A stretch of DNA of 16,612 bases, from the NCBI GenBank assembly GCA_900544455.1, contig UQVJ01000032.1:1-16612 (forward strand), in the 5' to 3' direction. How positions within the stretch are numbered: position 1 is the stretch's first letter; the number at the start of each line of letters is the position of its first letter. Position numbers and translations under genes: made by a program. Below are positions 6,849 through 13,959 of this stretch, piece after piece. The notes under the pieces are model-generated. The model was not told the origin of the DNA and searched no databases. It saw only the letters and a list, made by a program, of their open reading frames with translations. This DNA comes from an uncultured Eggerthella sp. (GTDB lineage Bacteria; Actinomycetota; Coriobacteriia; Coriobacteriales; Eggerthellaceae).

Positions 6849-7781
6849 CTACTCCTCCCCAATGCCTGTTTGCTCGGAAGCAAACGCATTCCACTCATCA
6901 AGCGTTCCAACACGAACGCGACCTGCGCGTTTGTCGATGCGGCGAACAAGACCATTCAAAACCGCACCATAGCCAACCTCGACAAACCGAGCTGCACCCT
7001 GTCCGATCAATGCCTGTACGCTCTGCTCAAAATGGACAGGGCTTACAACCTGACGAGCCAAGCGATCAGCAGCCTGGTCGACATCGAAAACCTGCGCATC
7101 GGTATTGCAGATAACCGGAACCGCAGGCTGCTTCCAGGAAAGCTCGCTGCACTTCTCTCGTACAGCCTTTGATGCCAAAGCCATGAGCGGACTATGGAAT
7201 GCCCCCGCAGTGTTCAGACGAGCACCACGCTTTCCCAGGCTCTGCCATGCCTTTTCGGCTCGCTCGATAGCGGCAACATCTCCAGATACCACTACCTGAC
7301 CCGGCGCATTGAAATTGGCGCATACCAGTATTTCGTCTTGAGCGCATTCATCGCAGATACCCTGGGCGTCTTCATGGGCAGCGCCCAGCAGCGCATACAT
7401 TGCACCAGGGCGTTCCTCGCACGCTTGGGCCATGGAACGAGCACGCACATCGAGTAAAGCGAAACCATCTTCATCGCTCAAAGCGCCGCTGGCCATAAGA
7501 GCGCTGATCTGTCCCAGGGAAAATCCGAGCATAGCTTCCGCTTGAATCCCTCGGGCATCGAGCGCATGGGACAGCCCGACAGAAAGGGCCACAGCCAATA
7601 CCTGGGCGTTGTAGGCATCGTTCACCTGCTCGGCGCTGCCCTCTCGCGCAAGCGCTGCAACATCAACGCCGCACACCTCGCCTGCAATCGCAAAGGTCTG
7701 CGCAACTTCGGCAACCCCAAGAAGATCCGCGCCCATACCGGGCTTTTGGGCGCCTTGGCCCGGAAACATGAATACCGTCAT
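6849..7781 (-). CDS. fabD: Malonyl-CoA:ACP transacylase FabD
   Basis: The 310-residue enzyme moves malonyl from CoA to ACP. It shows GQGAQ (8-12), nucleophile Ser88 in GFSLGQ, Arg113, and the second catalytic residue His196 in GAFHSP, with the ferredoxin-like subdomain between them. Length matches E. coli FabD (309). Two residues of the usual GHSLGE elbow differ: Phe87 replaces His and Gln91 replaces Glu. Variation at the first position is known in Firmicutes (GLSLGE), so activity is still expected. The ATG at 7781 lies 2 nt after the fabK stop with GAGGTG upstream. The in-frame ATG at 7856 would intrude into fabK and add residues with no FabD similarity, so it was not chosen. Confidence 0.95.
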   Translation of the reverse strand: MTVFMFPGQGAQKPGMGADLLGVAEVAQTFAIAGEVCGVDVAALAREGSAEQVNDAYNAQVLAVALSVGLSHALDARGIQAEAMLGFSLGQISALMASGALSDEDGFALLDVRARSMAQACEERPGAMYALLGAAHEDAQGICDECAQDEILVCANFNAPGQVVVSGDVAAIERAEKAWQSLGKRGARLNTAGAFHSPLMALASKAVREKCSELSWKQPAVPVICNTDAQVFDVDQAADRLARQVVSPVHFEQSVQALIGQGAARFVEVGYGAVLNGLVRRIDKRAGRVRVGTLDEWNAFASEQTGIGEE

Positions 7782-7783
7782 GC

Positions 7784-8761
7784 CTAACGCACCTCGGCAT
7801 TCCATGCACGATGAGCATTTGCATCCAGCATGCGCTGAAGGCCCTCGCCTGCCCACGATTGAGCTTCAGCTACCAAATCGTCGACGATTTGAGCAGCGCT
7901 CTTCTCATCGTTAACCAGACAAGCAACCTGGCCCGCCATCAACGAACCATTGTCCACATCGCCCGCAACGGCACGATGGAGGGAGCCTGCCAACTCTGAT
8001 TCCAAAATGGCAACGTTGGCGGGGTCGGCCTCAAGTTTGCGAACATTGCGCGCGAACTTGTTCTTGATACCACGCACAGGATGTCCACCAGCACGCCCCG
8101 TAACGATGGTATCGGAGTCTTTTGCGCCCAAAACCTTCTGCTTGTAGGCATCGTGAACGCCGCATTCGGTAGCGGTAAGGAAGCGCGTACCGACCTGGAC
8201 ACCCTCTGCACCCAAAGCAATGGCAGCAGCAAAGCCACGTCCATCTGCAATGCCTCCTGCGGCAACAACGGGAATGGAAACGGCATCGCATACTGCAGGG
8301 GTAAGAGCCATCGTGGTGAGCTCGCCGATATGGCCGCCAGCCTCGCAGCCCTCAGCTACGACAGCGTCAGCCCCACAGCGCTCCATACGACGAGCCAGGG
8401 CAGCAGAAGCCACGACGGGGATAACCTTGCATCCTGCCTCTTTCCACATATCGATGTAGTTTCCAGGATTGCCGGCACCTGTGGTTACCACGCGAACCTT
8501 CATCTCTGCGGCAAGCTTAGCAAGCTCGGGAGCCTCAGGGTTCATCAGCATAATGTTCAGGCCGAAAGGCTTATCCGTAAGACGGCGAGCTTCTTCGATC
8601 TGCTCGCGAACCCAGGAAACAGGAGCAGATCCGCAGGCAATGATTCCCAAGCCACCTGCTTCGCTAACTGCGGCGGCAAGTTTCGCATCAGCGATCCATG
8701 CCATACCGCCCTGGATGATGGGCTGTTCAATACCCAACAGCTCGGTAATACGTGTCTTCAT
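7784..8761 (-). CDS. fabK: Enoyl-[acyl-carrier-protein] reductase II (FabK), FMN-dependent
   Basis: The 325-residue TIM-barrel flavoprotein reduces trans-2-enoyl-ACP, ending each elongation round. Motifs are PIIQGGMAWIA (14-24), TTGAGNPG (93-100), AEGCEAGGHIGE with the catalytic His144, PVVAAGGIADGRG (164-176) and GVQVGTRF (187-194), the last two holding the FMN phosphate. Nitronate monooxygenases are relatives, but the location inside a fab operon without fabI and the full GGHIG signature favour FabK. The family is known to be insensitive to triclosan. The ATG at 8761 has AAGAGG 9 nt upstream; an earlier in-frame start at 8896 would translate through the leader hairpins and was rejected. Confidence 0.95.
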   Translation of the reverse strand: MKTRITELLGIEQPIIQGGMAWIADAKLAAAVSEAGGLGIIACGSAPVSWVREQIEEARRLTDKPFGLNIMLMNPEAPELAKLAAEMKVRVVTTGAGNPGNYIDMWKEAGCKVIPVVASAALARRMERCGADAVVAEGCEAGGHIGELTTMALTPAVCDAVSIPVVAAGGIADGRGFAAAIALGAEGVQVGTRFLTATECGVHDAYKQKVLGAKDSDTIVTGRAGGHPVRGIKNKFARNVRKLEADPANVAILESELAGSLHRAVAGDVDNGSLMAGQVACLVNDEKSAAQIVDDLVAEAQSWAGEGLQRMLDANAHRAWNAEVR

Positions 8762-8813
8762 ATACGTATGCCTCTTTTCACTTTGCGCACTTTGCCACAT
8801 GGGCATCCCTGTC

Positions 8814-8876
8814 AAAGAGGGCGGCCTCTTTGCAAACGCTTGAAAGAAGCCGCCTCCTTCGACAGAGCGAAGGAGG
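8814..8876 (-). promoter_or_regulatory. Alternative stem-loops between acpP and fabK
   Basis: Three pairings are possible in minus-strand RNA. The first is CCTCCTTCG (8876-8868) with CGAAGGAGG (8861-8853), 9 bp. The second is GGCGGCTTCTTT (8854-8843) with AAAGAGGCCGCC (8831-8820), 12 bp with one G-U pair, followed by CTCTTTG. The third is AAAGAGG (8831-8825) with CCTCTTT (8820-8814), 7 bp. The second and third share bases 8820-8831, so they exclude each other. The second and first also touch at 8853-8854. This looks like a processing or attenuation site that could lower fab enzyme expression relative to ACP. Confidence 0.5.
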
Positions 8877-8939
8877 GAGAGGGCAGCCAGAGACAATGCC
8901 CCCTCCCCAACGCAACCGCATTATCTGCGGCGGCGTCGG

Positions 8940-9158
8940 CTACAGGGAGTCGATGTACTCCACCAGAGAGCCAACGGTCTCCAGACCCTCAGGCTCACCG
9001 AACTCAACGTCAAGGCGCTCTTCGATATCGCAGATCAGTTCCGCCATGTCCAGAGAATCGATGCCAAGCTCGTCAAACGTTGCGCTTTCAACAACCTTTT
9101 CCGGCTCGATATCGAGGTTTTCGTTCAGGATTTCCTTCAGAGAATCAATAGTTGCCAT
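8940..9158 (-). CDS. acpP: Acyl carrier protein
   Basis: The 72-residue acidic four-helix protein carries growing acyl chains on a phosphopantetheine arm attached to Ser35 in the motif GIDSLDMAE (32-40). Size, charge and motif are standard for type II fatty-acid synthesis. The ATG at 9158 has AAAGGA about 8 nt upstream. A 165-nt gap with a leader hairpin separates it from the regulator gene upstream, and a 178-nt gap with alternative hairpins separates it from fabK. This fits the usual need for much more ACP than enzyme. The phosphopantetheinyl transferase gene (acpS) is not in the window. Confidence 0.97.
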   Translation of the reverse strand: MATIDSLKEILNENLDIEPEKVVESATFDELGIDSLDMAELICDIEERLDVEFGEPEGLETVGSLVEYIDSL

Positions 9159-9179
9159 GTTTCTGTCCTTTCTTTATTC

Positions 9180-9206
9180 AACAGCGCCCTTTTGAAGGAG
9201 GCTGCT
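9180..9206 (-). promoter_or_regulatory. Hairpin in the acpP leader
   Basis: On the minus strand AGCAGC (9206-9201) pairs with GCTGTT (9185-9180), and inside it TCCT (9199-9196 region) pairs with AGGG (9190-9187), with one C-C mismatch between the two stems. It ends about 21 nt before the acpP ATG, just upstream of the ribosome site. No T tract follows. It may stabilise or modulate the acpP message. Confidence 0.35.
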
Positions 9207-9323
9207 ATTCACCAACGTCGTGCTGTCCCCTTCTCCGCCAACTGCAAAACGCAAACACAGCGAATTTGGGCGCACTGAACTACACCTGAGTAAGGCGATT
9301 ACTGAAAAGTTGTTAGTAGAGGG

Positions 9324-9815
9324 TTATGCTTCTGCAGCGTTTAACTGCTTGCTCTCCTTATCGAAGAAATCTTTGATCTTGCCCAAAGCACTGACAAACA
9401 GCTCTTCTTCCTCCTGCGTAAGCGCAGCAAGGGCACTGTCAACCATCTTTTTATGGAAGGACTCATGGGCGCGGAAGGCCTTACGTCCCTTCGAGGTCAA
9501 CTGCACCAGAACCTGGCGGCGATCCATTTCGCTGCGAGAGCGTTCCACGAATCCCTTTCGCTCAAGTTTGTTCATAGCTGCCGTAAGGGTTGCCATGGTC
9601 ACATCAAGACGCGAAGCTACCACTTTCATGGAATTGATCTCATGCAAACCCACTGCGACAATAGTGTGCAACTCCGCAATGGAAAGGCCTTCGGTCAAAC
9701 GATTCTTAAGCGAGCGTTCCTCGATACGAAGAATGGAATTAAACGTATCTGACAGCAACGTGTCGACAATCGCCTTGTCACCGCGTTCTTCTTCAATGTC
9801 GTCAACGTTTTCCAT
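9324..9815 (-). CDS. MarR-family transcriptional regulator, FabT-like by context
   Basis: The 163-residue protein has a MarR-type winged helix. A dimerising N-terminal helix (about 14-40) comes first, then the helix-turn-helix SMKVVASRLDVTMATLTAAMNKLERKG split over 62-88. The wing with the characteristic DRR (98-100) and LTSKGR follows, and the C-terminal helices are 118-155. By position directly upstream of acpP-fabK-fabD-fabG-fabF-fabZ-accDA it probably regulates fatty-acid synthesis, as FabT does in streptococci; that is inference from context. The ATG at 9815 was preferred because AAGGA sits 7 nt before it. A GTG at 9821 would lie on top of that site. Confidence 0.9.
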   Translation of the reverse strand: MENVDDIEEERGDKAIVDTLLSDTFNSILRIEERSLKNRLTEGLSIAELHTIVAVGLHEINSMKVVASRLDVTMATLTAAMNKLERKGFVERSRSEMDRRQVLVQLTSKGRKAFRAHESFHKKMVDSALAALTQEEEELFVSALGKIKDFFDKESKQLNAAEA

Positions 9816-9862
9816 GTTCACTTCCTTATCAAATCAAGTGCCCGGCATTCCGAAGCATTTCC

Positions 9863-9868
9863 ATAATA
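9863..9868 (-). promoter_or_regulatory. Candidate -10 box (TATTAT) for the marR-fab operon
   Basis: In the 127-nt gap between degV and the marR gene, the minus strand carries TATTAT about 48 nt before the ATG. The only -35-like hexamer, TTGCAC (9895-9890), is 21 nt away, which is too far for a standard sigma-70 promoter. This is therefore a weak candidate. Confidence 0.25.
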
Positions 9869-9942
9869 CGAGGTACGAAGAGCCGAATCGTGCAATTTCA
9901 TCAGCAGTTCAGAGTAGGCAGATAGCCCAATCTGGACCCACC

Positions 9943-10797
9943 TTAGGCTTCAGCAGGAGCAAATGCGATGCCGAGAGCACCCAGACCCAGATGCGTTGCC
10001 ACCGTGGCTCCACAAGGGGAAGATCCCTCGTCAATATATTCCACGCCCGCCCCATCAAGAGCAGACCTCAGGTCTTCAACGCCCTGCTCGTTCGCAACGT
10101 GGCAGAAGCGAATACGCTGCTTGCCCTGCTCTTCGGTACGCTTCTGAGCGTTCTGAACATACTGCTTGATAACGCCGCGCATACCCTTGGCCTTGCCGAA
10201 AGCAACCAGCACACCTGTTTCGTTGAAGGTGAAAATAGACTTAATGTTCAACAGGCTGGCGTTCTTTACTTGGTCGGCCGAAAGGCGACCGCCTTTCAGT
10301 AGGTTTTCCAGCGTGTCGCAGGCAACAAGGAACTGAGTTTTTGGAATAAGCTCCTCGATGGCGGCCTGGGCTTCGTCGAGCGACACTTCGGCATCGCGAA
10401 GAGCACAGAGCTGCTTCACCTGTAAAGCCGCCTGAGCGGTGCAGCAAGCGGAATCGATAACACGAACGTCAATGTCTACCTGGTCAGCTGCCGCACGAGC
10501 TGACTCAATAGTGCCGGAAAGAACGCCGGCAATATGGAGAGAGACGATTCCCTCGTATCCTTCCTGTGCAAGACGCTCATACGCCTGCACAAAATCGAAA
10601 GGCGCCGGCTGGGCGGTTTTGGGGAGCTCGGTTGCTTCGCCCATGCGCTCGTAGAATTCTTCGGAGCTGATTTCCACCTGATCCTTGAATTCGTCTTCGC
10701 CGACCAAAATATTAAGGGGAACCATGGTGATGTTCAGTGCTTGGTATTCTTCCGCAGACATATCGAGCGTCGAGTCAACAACAACTGCAAATCCCAC
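9943..10797 (-). CDS. DegV family protein, fatty-acid-binding (FakB-like)
   Basis: The 284-residue protein belongs to the DegV family, whose FakB members bind a free fatty acid and present it to the kinase FakA. Signature segments are VDSTLD (7-12), LPKTAQPAP (58-66), LSGTIESA (93-100), DTLENLLKGGRLS (161-173) and the C-terminal HLGLGALGIAF (269-279) that lines the ligand pocket. The start is GTG at 10797, with AAAGGAG 7 nt upstream. No fakA or plsX is in the window. Lying just before the regulator and fab genes, it may feed exogenous or recycled fatty acids into lipid synthesis, or report their level. Family assignment is firm; ligand and partner are inferred. Confidence 0.92.
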   Translation of the reverse strand: MGFAVVVDSTLDMSAEEYQALNITMVPLNILVGEDEFKDQVEISSEEFYERMGEATELPKTAQPAPFDFVQAYERLAQEGYEGIVSLHIAGVLSGTIESARAAADQVDIDVRVIDSACCTAQAALQVKQLCALRDAEVSLDEAQAAIEELIPKTQFLVACDTLENLLKGGRLSADQVKNASLLNIKSIFTFNETGVLVAFGKAKGMRGVIKQYVQNAQKRTEEQGKQRIRFCHVANEQGVEDLRSALDGAGVEYIDEGSSPCGATVATHLGLGALGIAFAPAEA

Positions 10798-10849
10798 GTC
10801 CTGCTCCTTTCCTCAACGCACATGCCGAGTTCATTTCATGCGCATTTGC

Positions 10850-10866
10850 TTAGTTTGTCTAACTAA
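10850..10866. promoter_or_regulatory. Inverted repeat upstream of degV, possible operator
   Basis: TTAGTT (10850-10855) and AACTAA (10861-10866) are perfect inverted half-sites with a 5-bp spacer, centred about 60 bp before the degV start. A 17-bp dyad of this form is typical of MarR- or TetR-type operators. The core AGTT-N5-AACT recalls, with a shorter spacer, the AGTTTGA-TCAAACT form of FabT sites. Arms of 6 bp can arise by chance, so confidence is low. Confidence 0.35.
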
Positions 10867-10943
10867 TTTTGAAAGGATACGGATCCTCAACGAACACGGC
10901 AAGCGCATTCATAAGGTCACCACAGATTATTGGGATATGTTGC

Positions 10944-13058
10944 TTAACTTTTTCGACCGCCACCGTAGGAGCTTTTGCGGGCACCGAAGGCACTTCCCTT
11001 TCGGGCGGTTTTCTTCAATTCACCCAAAACCGCTTCTTCGCTTTTGCCTTCCATCTGCCCACGCAACTGAACGATCTGATCACGAACCGAAGCCGCACGC
11101 TCGAAATCCATCGCAGCAGAAGCTTCCATCATCTCGTCCTCCAACGAGGCTATAAAACGCAGAATCTCGCTGCGAGAATAACCAGCCAAATCAGCATTGA
11201 CCTCTTGCGCGCTCCGCTTCCCCTCTTCAGATTCGAGGTGATCGGTAATGTCGCTCAAGCCCTTCTTAACCGTTTGAGGCACAATGCCATGCTCTTCGTT
11301 GTATGCCATCTGAATACTACGACGGCGTCGCGTTTCCTTGATGGCTTGATCCATCGAATCGGTAATCTTATCGGCATACATTATCACCCTGCCGTTGGCG
11401 TTGCGCGCCGCGCGGCCAATGGTCTGAATCAGGGAACGATGATTGCGGAGGAAACCTTCCTTATCAGCATCAAGGATTGCCACCAGCGTTACTTCAGGCA
11501 GGTCCAAGCCCTCACGCAACAGGTTGATGCCCACCAACACATCGAACTCCCCTTTTCGCAAATCCCGCAAGATCTCAACACGCTCAAGGGTGCCAATATC
11601 AGAATGCATATAGCGAGCACGGATCCCCTGATCGAGCAGATGCTCGGTAAGGTCTTCGGCCATACGTTTGGTCAACGTGGTTATCAGCACGCGCTCTTTG
11701 CGTTTGGTGCACTCTTGCGCTTCGTCGATGATATCGTCGATCTGAGACATGATGGGGCGAACGTCGATCTCGGGATCAAGTAATCCGGTCGGGCGAATAA
11801 TCTGCTCCACCTTCGCCTCGCTCACACGTTCCTCGTAATCGCCCGGAGTCGCGGAAACATACACGAATTGCGGGATTCGCGCCTCGAACTCATCGAAACG
11901 CAGAGGGCGATTGTCCAGACATGACGGCAAACGGAAACCATGCTCGGTTAGCGTGATCTTGCGAGAGCGGTCGCCTTCATGCATGCCGCGGATTTGAGGG
12001 ACGGTAACATGGCTCTCGTCAATGAAGCACAGGAAATCGGTTGGGAAGTAGTCGATGAGCGTATAGGGCGGCTCACCTGGCTCACGCCCGTCAAGATGGC
12101 GCGAATAGTTTTCAATGCCCGAGCAAAAACCCATGGTCTCAATCATCTCAAGATCATAGGAAGTTCGCATTTCCAGACGCTGCGCTTCAAGAAGCTTTCC
12201 CTCTTCATTGAATTGAGTAAGGCGATCTTGCAGTTCATCCTGAATGGTCTTAACCGCACGCTCCAAAGCGGGACGTGCAGCAACGTAGTGAGAGGCAGGC
12301 CAAACGGGCAACGCTTCGAAGGTATTCAACACTTCACCGGTTACGTTGTCGATCTCCGAGATTTCCTCGATCTCGTCGCCCCAGAATTCCACGCGAATCG
12401 GATTGTCCGCATAGGGAGGAAACACATCAAGCGCATCGCCGCGCACGCGGAACGTACCGCGCTTCAGCTCGTAATCGTTGCGGTCATACTGGATGTCGAT
12501 AAGACGACGGATAAGGTCGTCGCGGTCCTGCTCCACTTCCTTGTCAAGGAACACCGCCATGCCCGCATATTCCATAGGCGAGCCAATGCCGTAAATGCAG
12601 GAAACCGAGGCAACCACGATAACATCACGGCGGGAAAGCAACTGGGCCGTTGCCGCGTGACGCAGCTTTTCCACCTCTTCATTAATGGAGGCATCCTTTT
12701 CAATGAAGGTGTCCGTGGTAGGTACGTACGCTTCGGGCTGATAGTAATCGTAGTAACTCACGAAGTACACCACGGCATTGTTGGGAAAGAATTCCTTCAA
12801 CTCGGCAGCCAACTGCGCCGCAAGCGTTTTATTGGGAGCCAACACAAGGGTTGGTTTCTGAACAGCCTCGATGGTTTTAGCCATAGTGTAGGTTTTGCCT
12901 GATCCCGTTACACCCAGCAAGGTCTCATAGCGCATACCCGATTCGATATTCTGGGCAAGCTGTTGAATAGCTTTGGGCTGGTCACCTGCAGGCTCATATG
13001 GAGAAACAACTTTGAATGGCTGCGTAGCAAGGCGGGCAACAGGAAGTTTGCCCTCCAT
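10944..13058 (-). CDS. uvrB: UvrABC excinuclease subunit B
   Basis: UvrB is the damage-verifying helicase of nucleotide excision repair. The 704-residue protein shows Walker A GVTGSGKT (49-56), the beta-hairpin region YFVSYYDYYQPEAYVP (98-113), and Walker B DESH (347-350). Motif VI QTIGRAARN (545-553) and a C-terminal UVR motif (about 630-665) that contacts UvrA or UvrC are also present. The tail is Gly/Ser/Lys-rich. The ATG at 13058 was chosen because GAGGG lies 7 nt upstream. A GTG at 13091 with GGGGAGG only 3 nt away is the alternative and would add 11 residues. The conserved core starts about 20 residues after either. Neighbours coaE and rpsA match the order in other actinobacteria. No SOS box is evident upstream. 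Confidence 0.97.
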   Translation of the reverse strand: MEGKLPVARLATQPFKVVSPYEPAGDQPKAIQQLAQNIESGMRYETLLGVTGSGKTYTMAKTIEAVQKPTLVLAPNKTLAAQLAAELKEFFPNNAVVYFVSYYDYYQPEAYVPTTDTFIEKDASINEEVEKLRHAATAQLLSRRDVIVVASVSCIYGIGSPMEYAGMAVFLDKEVEQDRDDLIRRLIDIQYDRNDYELKRGTFRVRGDALDVFPPYADNPIRVEFWGDEIEEISEIDNVTGEVLNTFEALPVWPASHYVAARPALERAVKTIQDELQDRLTQFNEEGKLLEAQRLEMRTSYDLEMIETMGFCSGIENYSRHLDGREPGEPPYTLIDYFPTDFLCFIDESHVTVPQIRGMHEGDRSRKITLTEHGFRLPSCLDNRPLRFDEFEARIPQFVYVSATPGDYEERVSEAKVEQIIRPTGLLDPEIDVRPIMSQIDDIIDEAQECTKRKERVLITTLTKRMAEDLTEHLLDQGIRARYMHSDIGTLERVEILRDLRKGEFDVLVGINLLREGLDLPEVTLVAILDADKEGFLRNHRSLIQTIGRAARNANGRVIMYADKITDSMDQAIKETRRRRSIQMAYNEEHGIVPQTVKKGLSDITDHLESEEGKRSAQEVNADLAGYSRSEILRFIASLEDEMMEASAAMDFERAASVRDQIVQLRGQMEGKSEEAVLGELKKTARKGSAFGARKSSYGGGRKS

Positions 13059-13220
13059 GACATGGCCCTCAAGATTGGAAAGATGACTCACTTGCCTCCC
13101 CTAACTATCTGTTCCGATCGGCAAAAGAACGACCCGACTCAACGTCTATCAGCATAAAGGGTTTACTTACGCAAAACAGGAAACTCGCTGCAGCGGATGC
13201 CTACTAAAGGTATACGCCCA

Positions 13221-13823
13221 TCACTTAAGGCGGGGTGCGATTTCATGTTCCCACCATAGGGAAATCTGGGCTTCAAAATCCTCGATAGAACCGTTGTTGG
13301 TAAACACCACATCGGCAATTGACAAACGCTGCTCTTCGGGCACCTGATTAGCCAAACGGTTGCGCGCATCTTCTTCCGAAAAACCACGCGAGTGCATTAA
13401 GCGGGCAATACGAACCTCGGGAGAGGTGGTAACGGCAATAACGATATCTGCCTTCCGATAGAAGTCGTCACGACCATCCAGAATGGCCATCTCAAGCACA
13501 ACCACTTCATGGTTCTTCCCGAGATCAGAAATACGGCGAAGGCAGCCCTCATATAAACGCGGTTGGGTAATCGAGTCCAACAGAGCAGTATTCTGCGAGC
13601 TAGAGAAAGCGCAAGCGGCTAGTTCAGAGCGAATGATCTCGCCTTCCAAATTGAATATCTTATTCCCGAACGCTTCTCGAAGCTCTTCCTTCATGGCGTT
13701 GTTGTGCAAGTTTTCATGCCCAACCTCATCGGCGTATACCACGCCAGCTCCCTTAGCCTCAAAGAATCGCATTAGGGTTGATTTACCCGATCCTATACCA
13801 CCGGTGACGAATATCGTGATCAT
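13221..13823 (-). CDS. coaE: Dephospho-CoA kinase
   Basis: CoaE phosphorylates the 3' hydroxyl of dephospho-CoA, the last step of coenzyme A synthesis. The 200-residue protein begins MITIFVTGGIGSGKST, a P-loop with Lys14 at its centre. It continues with YADEVGHE (30-37), the family's substrate-binding Asp region, and a lid-like segment with RGFSEEDARNRLANQ. Length is typical. The ATG at 13823 has GAGGGGA about 6 nt upstream; another ATG two codons earlier is too close to that site. The gene follows rpsA after a terminator, so it may have its own promoter or depend on partial readthrough. Its product supplies CoA and, through it, the ACP prosthetic group used by the fab operon. Confidence 0.94.
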   Translation of the reverse strand: MITIFVTGGIGSGKSTLMRFFEAKGAGVVYADEVGHENLHNNAMKEELREAFGNKIFNLEGEIIRSELAACAFSSSQNTALLDSITQPRLYEGCLRRISDLGKNHEVVVLEMAILDGRDDFYRKADIVIAVTTSPEVRIARLMHSRGFSEEDARNRLANQVPEEQRLSIADVVFTNNGSIEDFEAQISLWWEHEIAPRLK

Positions 13824-13901
13824 GCCCATTCCCCTCACTCGAGCGTCCCTGCTGCTTTCAATTGCCGTTCCGATCAAAGGCGCACTAACCGCGCAAAGAA
13901 A

Positions 13902-13932
13902 AAGCGGTGGGTGCAAAAGCAACCCACCGCTT
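13902..13932 (-). terminator. Rho-independent terminator of rpsA
   Basis: On the minus strand AAGCGGTGGGT (13932-13922) pairs perfectly with ACCCACCGCTT (13912-13902) over 11 bp, with a 9-nt loop. The right arm runs into a T-rich tail, CTTTTTCTTT. It starts about 28 bp after the rpsA stop and about 80 bp before coaE. Confidence 0.93.
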
Positions 13933-13959
13933 CATTATCGCATGTTATGCAATGCTATG

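Noticed and set aside
8081..9151. Plus-strand open frame of 356 codons opposite fabK and acpP
   Set aside because: It crosses two real genes and their gap, and its translation has no recognisable motif.
9289..9303. AGTAA-N5-TTACT dyad in the acpP upstream gap
   Set aside because: Five-base arms are expected by chance in a window of this size and it does not match the degV dyad.
9816..9840. FabT-like site around ACTTGATTTGATAAGG before the MarR gene
   Set aside because: The halves TTGAT-TTGAT are direct, not inverted; only CTT/AAG ends are symmetric.
13092..13125. Possible SOS (LexA) box before uvrB around GAACAGATAGTTAG
   Set aside because: The form GAAC-N4-GTTC is not met: the right half is shifted and mismatched.
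13186..13195. Palindrome CGCTGCAGCG between coaE and uvrB
   Set aside because: It is short, with no flanking T tract or promoter context to suggest a function.
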